Below, piece after piece: positions 32,833 to 40,373 of a DNA stretch of 64,000 nt (positions are counted from its first letter, which is position 1; each line of letters opens with the position of its first letter). Source of the DNA: Emticicia aquatilis (GTDB lineage: Bacteria > Bacteroidota > Bacteroidia > Cytophagales > Spirosomataceae); the NCBI RefSeq assembly GCF_014644295.1, contig NZ_BMKK01000011.1:152772-216771 (forward strand), given 5' to 3'. The position numbers and the translations under genes are program-made. A model generated the notes under the pieces. It saw only the letters and a list, made by a program, of their open reading frames with translations, had not been told where the DNA came from and ran no database searches.

Positions 32833-33249
32833 ATGAAAACGACAGTAAGAAATTTCGCAATCGCTCTTATAGCAGGTGTATTCACATTCTCGACAGTATT
32901 AGCATCTGAGCCAATCGGCAAAAAAGATGAAAGCAAAACAGCCAGTAAACGCACATTTGATGTAGGTATGTATCGTGTCATTAACTCGATGAAAGTTAAT
33001 GTTCTAATCGAAAAACAACAAGGAAAAGCATTGGATATTACTTTGAAAAACGACCGCAACGAAGTAATTTATTCGGAAGTAGTGGCCAAGAATGCTGGCA
33101 AATTCTCAAAGAAATTTGATTTGACAGGTTTATCAGATGGTAAATATCGTTTTGAAATCTCGAATGGTAAAGAGGTAATTTCAAAAGAAGTAAATTTAGA
33201 AACACACGCACCAACACCAGCAGAATATCGCTCAGTTGAGGTGAAGTAA
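32833..33249 (+). CDS. Small secreted sorting-domain-like protein, copy 3
   Basis: 138 residues with signal peptide KTTVRNFAIALIAGVFTFSTVLA. It keeps the domain order of the two upstream genes (FDVGMYRVINSMKVNVLIEK, LDITLKNDRNEVIYSEVVAK, LTGLSDGKYRFEISNGKEVI, SKEVNLE) but is clearly older in divergence. It ends in a short polar tail (HAPTPAEYRSVEVK). The cluster is closed by a terminator at 33366. Confidence 0.65.
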   Translation: MKTTVRNFAIALIAGVFTFSTVLASEPIGKKDESKTASKRTFDVGMYRVINSMKVNVLIEKQQGKALDITLKNDRNEVIYSEVVAKNAGKFSKKFDLTGLSDGKYRFEISNGKEVISKEVNLETHAPTPAEYRSVEVK

Positions 33250-33365
33250 TAAAAGAGTCAACGGTCAATAGTCCAAAGTCCACAGGAAACAGTTTTTCTG
33301 TCGTCAGTTGTCTATCCGACCGTGGTTTTGAAAAGATTAGTTAGTATTTAGTTTAGGGGATTTAG

Positions 33366-33401
33366 ACAGCGTTTTGGAACTTTCCGAAACGCTGTTTTTT
33401 G
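33366..33401 (+). terminator. Terminator of the three-gene cluster
   Basis: ACAGCGTTT (33366-33374) pairs with AAACGCTGT (33387-33395), followed by TTTTT. The rest of 33250-33556 is non-coding and contains near-repeats of short words such as GTCAA/GTCAATAGTCC and ACTCGTC. Confidence 0.75.
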
Positions 33402-33556
33402 TTTTCTGCCAATATCTTTTTACTTTCGTTTACAAATAGTTAATCATAATCTGGGAATAAGTTTATTCAGCATTTAAGTGCTTGATTACTCGTCACTCGT
33501 CATTCGATTAATTCGTAAATTCAAATTATTCAACCATTCCATTTTAATAAAACTCA

Positions 33557-34231
33557 ATGAAAACCTCTTTCAAAACTCTATTGTTAGTTTTACTCTCACT
33601 CTCAATGTTTTCTCTTAAACAAGACAAACCCACTAAGGTAATTTTCTTTGGTGATTCAATTACTCAAGCTGGCGTAAATCCAGGTGGATACATCACCAAA
33701 ATGAAAGAAATGCTCGAAAAACAAGGCATTAAAGATAAATATCAGCTCATTGGAGCGGGTATCGGCGGAAACAAAGTGTATGATTTGTACCTAAGAATGG
33801 AAGACGATGTGCTTTCACAGAAGCCAGATGTAGTCGTGATTTATGTGGGTGTAAATGATGTTTGGCACAAAGCCAGCTACGGAACAGGCACCGATGCCGA
33901 TAAATTTGGTAATTTCTACACGGCTCTTATCAAAAAAATGCAGTCGCAAGGCATCAAAGTAATCTGCTGCACACCAGCCGCCATTGGCGAACGCACGGAT
34001 AATAGCAATCAACAAGATGGAGATTTGAATCATTACTCTAATATTATTCGCACGATTTCGGCCAAATTTGATTGCCCATTGATTGATTTACGCAAAGAAT
34101 TTATAGGTTATAATCTCAAAAATAACCCTACTAACAAAGAATCGGGTATCTTAACAACTGACCGTGTACACTTGAATGAAATCGGCAATCAGTTTGTAGC
34201 CGATTTGATGATGAAAGCAGTAGTGAAGTAA
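33557..34231 (+). CDS. Secreted SGNH/GDSL esterase
   Basis: 224 residues with a hydrophobic N-terminus (KTSFKTLLLVLLSLSMFSL) that should act as signal peptide. The four SGNH blocks are present: S34 in FFGDSITQAG, the glycine block around GAGIGGNKVYDL, N100 in VVIYVGVNDVW, and D202/H205 in TTDRVHLNEIGNQF. Members de-esterify acetylated carbohydrates or lipids; the neighbouring deacetylase supports a carbohydrate role. Monocistronic with a terminator at 34268. Confidence 0.9.
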   Translation: MKTSFKTLLLVLLSLSMFSLKQDKPTKVIFFGDSITQAGVNPGGYITKMKEMLEKQGIKDKYQLIGAGIGGNKVYDLYLRMEDDVLSQKPDVVVIYVGVNDVWHKASYGTGTDADKFGNFYTALIKKMQSQGIKVICCTPAAIGERTDNSNQQDGDLNHYSNIIRTISAKFDCPLIDLRKEFIGYNLKNNPTNKESGILTTDRVHLNEIGNQFVADLMMKAVVK

Positions 34232-34267
34232 GTTTGGCTTTAATTTGGTTTTAAAATGATTTACAAG

Positions 34268-34312
34268 GAAGACTTCGGACTGAGTGTTCTTTTCAGCGAA
34301 GTCTTCTTTGTT
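34268..34312 (+). terminator. Terminator of the SGNH gene
   Basis: GAAGACTTCG (34268-34277) pairs with CGAAGTCTTC (34297-34306), then TTTGTTT. Confidence 0.75.
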
Positions 34313-34391
34313 TACTTCAAAAAAACTCTCCACATAGAACCTCGAAGATGTAAAATGTTATAAACTATGCGAATCAAGAGTTGAATAAAAT

Positions 34392-34528
34392 ATCCCGTAG
34401 GGATTTAATATTGGTAGAAAATAAAAATTTCCTATTAATCAGTGTGCCGTAGGCACACAACATAAAGGTGAAATTTGCTTTCTACGGCCGCCACCGATTG
34501 TCAATATTTAGTACCTAAAGGCACACTA
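34392..34528. repeat. Variant copy of the palindromic repeat family
   Basis: ATCCCGTAGGGATT (34392-34405) and ATTGGTAG repeat the left arm of the 6582 element. The inner palindrome is GTGTGCCGTAGGCACAC (34442-34458), and the right linker TTTCTAC-CCGAT is interrupted by GGCCGCCA. The right arm ends in a GTACCTAAAGGCACAC block instead of the CCCTACGGG core. Confidence 0.65.
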
Positions 34529-34588
34529 TTTGACTTTTCAACGCTTAATTCTCATAAACTATTTCCATATCATTCGCTCTAAATCACC

Positions 34589-35503
34589 ATGAGAAGTCTT
34601 TTTATAGTTCTGCTATTCATCGGTTTTATCTCAAATGCCCAAAAACAAATCGCTATCACGATTGATGATTTGCCATTTGTGCAAGAACTTTCGCTCAGAC
34701 ACGCCCAAGAATCAACTACAAAACTGCTAAGTAAGATTAAGCAAAAAAAACTCACAACCGTAGGTTTTGTCAACGAAAACTCGGTCTATAAGTTGGGGCA
34801 AATCGACGAGAGAGTTGCTTTATTGGATGCTTGGCTGGCGAATGGCCAGCAATTGGGCAATCATACTTTTTCACATCCGTCATTCAGTAAATTATCGCTC
34901 GAAGATTTTAAGGCTGAAACGCTAAAAGGTGAAATTCTGACCGAAAAACTGAAACAGAAATATGGTCAGACTGAGAAATACTTCAGATTCCCATTGTTGC
35001 ATACAGGTTCTGATAGCCTGAAAAAATACGGTTTTCAAGCATTTTTGGCTGAAAAAGGCTATCAAAATGCACCAGTTACGATTGATGCCGACGATTGGGT
35101 TTTCAACAAAGTGTATATGGATGCTGTAAAAGCCAACAATAAAACTTTGATGAAAGAAGTGGCCGAAAAATATCTCAAACACACCGAAGCCTATTTTGAT
35201 TATTACGAAAAACTCACGCAAGAAGTAGCTGGCCGACCAATTAAACATATTTTTTTGTGCCATGCCAATGCTCTCAATGCCGATTACTTCAACGAACTCA
35301 TTGATTTGATGCGAAAGCGAGGCTACACATTTATTTCATTAAACGAAGCACTGCAAGATGAAATTTATAGTCGTTCGGAGCGAGTCATCACGGCCAATGG
35401 TTTTTCGTGGTTGCATCGTTGGCGAATGACTGATAAAAAGAAAAACACACTAAAAGACCCCGAAATACCAGCCAATATTCAGGCTTTGTATGATGGGAAA
35501 TAA
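34589..35503 (+). CDS. Secreted polysaccharide deacetylase
   Basis: 304 residues with signal peptide RSLFIVLLFIGFISNAQ. NodB-homology motifs: D26-D27 in IAITIDDLPFV, the metal histidines in LGNHTFSHPSFSKLS, and the FRFPLLHTG loop corresponding to motif 3 (RxPxG-like). These enzymes remove N- or O-acetyl groups from chitin, peptidoglycan or other glycans using zinc. It acts outside the inner membrane. It follows the SGNH esterase but has its own leader and terminator. Confidence 0.88.
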   Translation: MRSLFIVLLFIGFISNAQKQIAITIDDLPFVQELSLRHAQESTTKLLSKIKQKKLTTVGFVNENSVYKLGQIDERVALLDAWLANGQQLGNHTFSHPSFSKLSLEDFKAETLKGEILTEKLKQKYGQTEKYFRFPLLHTGSDSLKKYGFQAFLAEKGYQNAPVTIDADDWVFNKVYMDAVKANNKTLMKEVAEKYLKHTEAYFDYYEKLTQEVAGRPIKHIFLCHANALNADYFNELIDLMRKRGYTFISLNEALQDEIYSRSERVITANGFSWLHRWRMTDKKKNTLKDPEIPANIQALYDGK

Positions 35504-35518
35504 TTATCAAGGTTTAAA

Positions 35519-35549
35519 AGGAAGACTTCGTTCCGAACGAAGCCTTCCT
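35519..35549 (+). terminator. Terminator of the deacetylase gene
   Basis: AGGAAGACTTCGTT and AACGAAGCCTTCCT pair with one mismatch around CCG. It resembles the 34268 hairpin in sequence. Confidence 0.7.
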
Positions 35550-35683
35550 CATTCTCTCAAATTTTAATATCAAAACAGCAATATTTTATCGAAAAATCTT
35601 TAATTTGCATCAAAATTCATCAATTAGGCTTCATCTATCATTATAATAACATTATTTCTTTTTAAAATTCAAAAACGGTACTC

Positions 35684-36766
35684 ATGAGTCAATCTTTGAT
35701 TAAGCCAGGCGTTGTTACAGGTGAAGCTTTGAATGCTTTGTTACGTCACGCCAACGAAAATGATTACGCCCTTCCTGCGGTAAATGTTGTTGGAACTAAC
35801 TCTGTAAATGGTGTAATGGAAGCAGCTAAAGCTGTAAATTCGCCAGTTATTATTCAATTTTCAAATGGTGGAGCTTCTTTCTACGCTGGTAAAAGTTTAC
35901 CAAACAAAAATCAAGAAGCAGCCATTGCTGGAGCAATTTCGGGTGCGATGCACGTGCATCAAATCGCTGAAATGTATGGTATTCCAGTTGTATTACATAC
36001 TGACCACTGTGCAAAAAAATTATTACCTTGGATAGACGGTTTGTTAGATGCAGGTGAAAAATTCTTTGCTCAACACGGCAAACCATTGTTTAGCTCTCAC
36101 ATGATTGATTTATCAGAAGAGCCTTTGGAAGAAAATATCGAAATCTGTGCAAAATATTTGGAGAGAATGGCCAAAATGGGCATGACGCTCGAAATCGAAT
36201 TAGGTGTAACGGGTGGTGAAGAAGACGGCGTTGACAATTCAGACGTTGATAGCTCGAAACTTTATACACAACCTTCGGAAGTAGCTTATGCTTACGAAGA
36301 ATTGGGTAAAATTTCTCCAAACTTCACAATCGCTGCGGCATTCGGAAACGTACACGGTGTTTATAAACCAGGTAACGTGAAATTATCGCCAATCATCTTG
36401 AAAAACTCACAAGATTTCATCCAAGAGAAATTCGGAACGGGTAATTTACCAGTAAACTTCGTATTCCACGGTGGTTCTGGTAGCACACGTGAAGAAATCA
36501 GAGAAGCCATCAAATACGGTGCAGTGAAAATGAATATTGATACTGACGTACAATGGTCAACATGGGAAGGTATCTTGAAATATTATAAAGATAAAGAAGC
36601 ATATCTTCAAGCACAATTAGGAAATCCAGAAGGCGAAGATTCTCCGAACAAAAAATATTATGACCCACGTGTATGGTTACGCAAAGGCGAAGAAAATATG
36701 ATTGCTCGTTTGAAAGTAGCTTTCGAAGATTTAGATTGTATCAACCGTAATGAAGGTTTGATTTAA
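35684..36766 (+). CDS. fbaA: Class II fructose-bisphosphate aldolase
   Basis: 360 residues, the length of class IIA enzymes. The zinc and catalytic segment VVLHTDHCAKK has D107 and H108, the active-site loop LEIELGVTGGEEDGVDN is present, further zinc ligands are in AFGNVHGVYKPG and NFVFHGGSGS, and the phosphate site follows (GAVKMNIDTDVQW). It cleaves fructose-1,6-bisphosphate to glyceraldehyde-3-phosphate and dihydroxyacetone phosphate in glycolysis and runs backward in gluconeogenesis. Well-expressed type codon use (many ACC/GGT-like choices) fits a housekeeping gene. Monocistronic. Confidence 0.97.
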   Translation: MSQSLIKPGVVTGEALNALLRHANENDYALPAVNVVGTNSVNGVMEAAKAVNSPVIIQFSNGGASFYAGKSLPNKNQEAAIAGAISGAMHVHQIAEMYGIPVVLHTDHCAKKLLPWIDGLLDAGEKFFAQHGKPLFSSHMIDLSEEPLEENIEICAKYLERMAKMGMTLEIELGVTGGEEDGVDNSDVDSSKLYTQPSEVAYAYEELGKISPNFTIAAAFGNVHGVYKPGNVKLSPIILKNSQDFIQEKFGTGNLPVNFVFHGGSGSTREEIREAIKYGAVKMNIDTDVQWSTWEGILKYYKDKEAYLQAQLGNPEGEDSPNKKYYDPRVWLRKGEENMIARLKVAFEDLDCINRNEGLI

Positions 36767-36789
36767 TTCTGAAATCATATTTTTATCGA

Positions 36790-36826
36790 AAATCCTGTTA
36801 GGTTTATAAAACCTGACAGGATTTTT
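36790..36826 (+). terminator. Terminator of fbaA
   Basis: AAATCCTGTTAGGTTT (36790-36805) pairs with the AAACCTGACAGGATTT side with one mismatch, then a run of T. Confidence 0.85.
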
Positions 36827-36867
36827 TTGTTATAAGAATTTATAAATTTCACAAATAAATATTTTGA

Positions 36868-36888
36868 AAAATGAACAACGTTCATTTT
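36868..36888. promoter_or_regulatory. TetR operator upstream of its own gene
   Basis: AAAATGAAC-AAC-GTTCATTTT, a perfect 9-bp inverted repeat with 3-base spacer. The core TGAAC-N3-GTTCA recurs at 37533-37557. Confidence 0.7.
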
Positions 36889-36919
36889 ATTTGTGTCATC
36901 AAAAGTAATTATAGCAATT

Positions 36920-37522
36920 GTGAGTAAGAGATTAAAAGAAGATTTAAAAGTATTGATTTTGAACAGTGCAAAAAAACTCTTTGTAGAAAAGGGAATTGAG
37001 CAAACAACTATTCGGAATATTGCTGATGCAATTGGTTGTAGCATCGGGACGGTCTATGTTTATTTTAAAGATAAAAATGCTATTTTTCATGCCTTACATA
37101 CACAAGGTTTCATACAATTAAGTAGTGAATTTAAGGTGCTATTAAACGTCAGTAATCCAATGGAAAGGTTACGAGCGATGGGTAAAGTTTATATCAATTT
37201 TGCCTTAAAAAATCGTGATATGTATGACCTAATGTTCAATTTAAAGGCCCCAATGGAGTTTTTGAATGATGAAAAACTGCATGAATGGAATGAAGGTAAA
37301 GCCACTTTCGATGTCTTGCGTTCAACAGTAAATGAATGTTTGGCAGCAGGGTACTTTAAGGGGCATGAGTTAGAGCCAACAGCTTTTATGGTTTGGAGTA
37401 TGGTACATGGTATGTGTAGTTTAGAAATTAGTAATCGCTCAGTCGGAGTAAATATTCAAAATCCTGAAACTATTGTTACTGCGGCCTACGAAGAATTTAT
37501 GAAGGTTATGGATAAACTATAA
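36920..37522 (+). CDS. TetR-family repressor
   Basis: About 200 residues from GTG 36920 (MSKRLKEDLK). The N-terminal HTH is typical: LILNSAKKLFVEKGIEQTTI, RNIADAIGCSIGTVYVYFKD, then a helical C-terminal ligand domain. A GTG at 36893 would add nine residues but lies 5 bases from the operator, so the inner start is preferred. Matching dyads lie before this gene and before the dehydrogenase gene 44 bases downstream, so it probably represses itself and the next two genes. The ligand is unknown. Confidence 0.9.
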   Translation: MSKRLKEDLKVLILNSAKKLFVEKGIEQTTIRNIADAIGCSIGTVYVYFKDKNAIFHALHTQGFIQLSSEFKVLLNVSNPMERLRAMGKVYINFALKNRDMYDLMFNLKAPMEFLNDEKLHEWNEGKATFDVLRSTVNECLAAGYFKGHELEPTAFMVWSMVHGMCSLEISNRSVGVNIQNPETIVTAAYEEFMKVMDKL

Positions 37523-37532
37523 TTTTTTTGTT

Positions 37533-37557
37533 CACAATTGAACATTGTTCAATTGTG
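37533..37557. promoter_or_regulatory. TetR operator upstream of the dehydrogenase gene
   Basis: CACAATTGAAC-ATT-GTTCAATTGTG, a perfect 11-bp inverted repeat with 3-base spacer, ending 8 bases before the ATG at 37566. Confidence 0.75.
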
Positions 37558-37565
37558 TAATAATT

Positions 37566-38351
37566 ATGAAAAACAATCAAATAATTTTACTAACGGGTGC
37601 CTCTACTGGCATTGGACTTGAAATGGCTAAACAATTAGCCGCCCAAAAATTCAATCTTATTCTGGTAGCTCGGAGCCTCGATAAGCTACAAGCCTTACAG
37701 CAAGAGTTAATAACTAAAGAAGGCATCGAGGTTCAAATTTTTGCTAAAGATTTATCTGATAAAGCCAATGCGTTTTCGCTTTATAATGAAATCAAAAGTC
37801 AGAATATTATTGTTGATATGCTTGTCAATAATGCAGGAGTAGGGTTATATGGCGAGTTTATCGAAACTACTCTCGAATCAGAGCTTGATATGATTGAACT
37901 GAATGTCTCGTCATTAGTAGCTCTAACTAAGCTATTTGCACAGGATATGGTTGCTCGTAAATCGGGCAAAATCATGAATGTCGCATCCTTATTGGCATTT
38001 TTGCCTTTTCCCTATTATTCGGTTTATTCAGCAACTAAGGCTTTTGTTTTAGCATTCTCAGAAACCATAGCTGCCGAATTAGAAGGAACTGGCGTTACGA
38101 TTACGACCCTTTGCCCTGGGCCAGTTGATACACCATTCAACTCTGATGCTATGCTAAAAACCAATGCCTATCAATCGAATAAGCCAATGTCTGCTGATGC
38201 AGTAGCTAAAACTGGAGTGGAACTACTATTGCACGGAAAAGGTAAAAAAATTGTCAGTTTTAATAATTGGTTTATTTCCAATTTACCTCGTTTTATGCCC
38301 GATAGCTTGATGATGAAGATTAAAAAAGGTTTGGCAAGTCAAATTAAGTAG
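37566..38351 (+). CDS. Short-chain dehydrogenase/reductase (DltE-like)
   Basis: 261 residues from ATG 37566. Classical SDR features: T10-G-A-S-T-G-I-G17 nucleotide motif, NNAGVGLYGEF, the serine in NVASLLAFLP, and YSVYSATKAFV with the catalytic Tyr and Lys, then LCPGPVDTPF. The sequence style (LARSLDKLQALQQEL) fits the NADP-preferring DltE/YqjQ group. Substrate unknown. It is followed 9 bases later by a membrane protein gene, forming a two-gene unit under the TetR-type operator. Confidence 0.92.
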   Translation: MKNNQIILLTGASTGIGLEMAKQLAAQKFNLILVARSLDKLQALQQELITKEGIEVQIFAKDLSDKANAFSLYNEIKSQNIIVDMLVNNAGVGLYGEFIETTLESELDMIELNVSSLVALTKLFAQDMVARKSGKIMNVASLLAFLPFPYYSVYSATKAFVLAFSETIAAELEGTGVTITTLCPGPVDTPFNSDAMLKTNAYQSNKPMSADAVAKTGVELLLHGKGKKIVSFNNWFISNLPRFMPDSLMMKIKKGLASQIK

Positions 38352-38360
38352 TTAATAACC

Positions 38361-39122
38361 ATGATGTATTTTCTTGAAACGCTCAAATATCGTAATGAGT
38401 CATTGTTTTATTTTGGCCTACTTTGCTTTATTTTAGCAATCATTTTCTTGATTTTGACTCGGTTTACAACCACACAAGTATATAATGTAAATGCGTGGTA
38501 TAAATCATTCAAATTTGCTGCCTCAACTGTCCTTTTTGTTTGGACAATGGCTTGGTTCATTGGTTATCTAATAGATTTTAATGCCACTGTTTTCAATTGG
38601 ATTATTATCATAACACTGGGTTTTGAAATCATTTATATCACTTGGCAGGCAAGTAGGGGAAGCTTATCTCATTTCAATGTTAGTACAAGTTTTTACGCAT
38701 TTATGTATTCGATGATGGCTTTGGCTGCCACCATCGCCACCCTTGCGGCTGCTTATATTGGAATACTATTTTTGATAAATAATTTCCCCGATTTACCACC
38801 ATATTATGTATGGAGTATTCGGCTTGGCATATTCATTTTTGTGGTTTTTGCTTTTGAAGGCTTTGTGATGGGGAGTAGAATGTCACATACTATTGGTGGA
38901 CCCGATGGCGAAGCAGGTATTCCGATTTTAAATTGGAGTAAAAAATTTGGCGACCCACGAATCGCACATTTTATTGGAATGCACGCCTTACAAGTTTTGC
39001 CAGTTTTATCATATTATTTACTGCGAAATACTCAACTAACTATTATTGTTGGTATTTTATATTTTCTCTTGGCAGTTTTTACGCTTATGCAAGCACTTCG
39101 AGGGAAGTCTGTTTTTGGTTGA
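38361..39122 (+). CDS. Unrecognised polytopic membrane protein
   Basis: 253 residues with seven or eight hydrophobic helices (FYFGLLCFILAIIFLIL, ASTVLFVWTMAWFIGYLI, IIIITLGFEIIYITW, and so on). Conserved-looking polar residues occur between helices: WYKSFKFAAS, GSRMSHTIGGPDGEAGIP and RIAHFIGMHALQVLP, whose two histidines inside a helix could bind a metal or haem. I do not recognise a named family. Tight coupling to the SDR gene suggests a shared lipid or quinone-type substrate; inference. The start could be ATG 38361 or 38364. It converges on the DUF2520 gene, 5 bases apart. Confidence 0.7.
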   Translation: MMYFLETLKYRNESLFYFGLLCFILAIIFLILTRFTTTQVYNVNAWYKSFKFAASTVLFVWTMAWFIGYLIDFNATVFNWIIIITLGFEIIYITWQASRGSLSHFNVSTSFYAFMYSMMALAATIATLAAAYIGILFLINNFPDLPPYYVWSIRLGIFIFVVFAFEGFVMGSRMSHTIGGPDGEAGIPILNWSKKFGDPRIAHFIGMHALQVLPVLSYYLLRNTQLTIIVGILYFLLAVFTLMQALRGKSVFG

Positions 39123-39126
39123 AACA

Positions 39127-39918
39127 TTAAGGTTTATTCTGAATACTCTCCGTCAAAACCTCATAAATCTCCAATAATCGGGTATCATCTTTCAGATAAT
39201 CAAGGTGGCGATTAATGATGGTTTTATCATTCCGAATGGCTGGGCCAGTTTGTACATCGGCGGGGTCTTCAGCCTTTAATGCTTTCTTGAAAGTTTCTGA
39301 AATAATCGGTTTTAATAAATCAAATTCAAGATTTTCGTTATCGGTGATGCTCTTCGATAAGGCTAATAAATGGTTCGTGAAATTGCAGGCAAAAACCGCT
39401 GCTACGTGCAGCACTTTCCGCTCTTCCGAACTGAGCAAATAAACGGTATTGCTCATTTCTTGGGCAATATCTACCAAAATCTGTTCGGTTTCGTCATCGA
39501 TTGCTTCAATACAAAACGGAACGTTTCTTAAATCAAGAGCTTTATTAGCTGAAAATGTCATGAGTGGATAAAATACTGCACATTTTACGGGTAAATCGTG
39601 GTAAATAAGCATAAGTTTTTGCAAATCTTCCAGCGATTTACTACCCGATGTATGAGCCAAAATAGCGTTTTCGGGTAAAATCAGTTTTGAGCAGACGTCT
39701 TCCATCGCATCATCCGCCACCGAAAGAATAAATAGCTCAGCTTCACTTTCCGAAAAATCGAGGTCGGTTTTAGCTTCTGCTTTATAGAGCATTTCGCTCA
39801 GTTTTTCGGCTTTTGCTATATTGCGGCTAAACACCTCACAAATAGGATGATGATGATTCTCGAACGCAATGCCCAAATGCCAGCCAACATTTCCAGAGCC
39901 AATGATAGAAATTTTCAT
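39127..39918 (-). CDS. DUF2520 Rossmann-fold protein
   Basis: 263 residues. The N-terminal Rossmann motif is ISIIGSGNVGWHLG (G7-x-G9-x-x-G12), with LSVADDAMEDVC and LAHTSGSKSLEDL as expected for the F420/NADP-dependent oxidoreductase-like domain; the C-terminal half is the DUF2520 helical domain (VHVAAVFACNFTNHLLALS; HVAAVFACNFTNHL is the signature). Proteins of this group resemble ketopantoate and pyrroline-carboxylate reductases but their substrate is unknown. Cytoplasmic, monocistronic. Confidence 0.85.
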   Translation of the reverse strand: MKISIIGSGNVGWHLGIAFENHHHPICEVFSRNIAKAEKLSEMLYKAEAKTDLDFSESEAELFILSVADDAMEDVCSKLILPENAILAHTSGSKSLEDLQKLMLIYHDLPVKCAVFYPLMTFSANKALDLRNVPFCIEAIDDETEQILVDIAQEMSNTVYLLSSEERKVLHVAAVFACNFTNHLLALSKSITDNENLEFDLLKPIISETFKKALKAEDPADVQTGPAIRNDKTIINRHLDYLKDDTRLLEIYEVLTESIQNKP

Positions 39919-40373
39919 TCTGAAAAATATAATTAATCAACAGCAACTAAATTAGAGCAAAATATTGAAAGAGCGAAAAAAAAGTGTTGAGTTTCTTTTA
40001 ATTTATAGAATATTATCTTTATTATTGCCATCTCGTTTAGAGATACCCTGTCTTTCTTATAATAATTGTAGTCCATGAAGAGCCTCCTTTCACAAGGGAC
40101 TAAAAAACATACAATTTTCACAAAAGTATTATTTAATATTTTTAGTGTTGATTATGAAGCTTTTATAAAAATCTTGTAGAAAACCAATCCGTTTGTGTTA
40201 CTTGAATAGTTATGCCGAGTCTGAACAGATGAATGGCTTTACTGTGTTCAAACACTTCGTATTGGTAGCCACTGTGGTGCAAGATACAACCAAATATTAT
40301 TTATGAGCGTACCTAAAGAGGTGAATTTATATATAAGAGTAGTTTTACTTAAAACCCCAAAACAATTAATAAA
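39919..40373. other. AT-rich region without a gene
   Basis: About 455 bases. No protein-like frame, no strong hairpin with T run and no recognisable repeat was found. It should hold the promoter of the repeat protein at 40374, but no TAnnTTTG stands out. Confidence 0.4.

Noticed and set aside
36893..36895. GTG at 36893 as TetR start
   Set aside because: It is 5 bases from the operator; the GTG at 36920 gives a normal TetR N-terminus and leaves room for the promoter.
39933..40121. 62-residue minus-strand frame in the AT-rich gap
   Set aside because: Composition is that of random AT-rich DNA, with no start signal or homology pattern.
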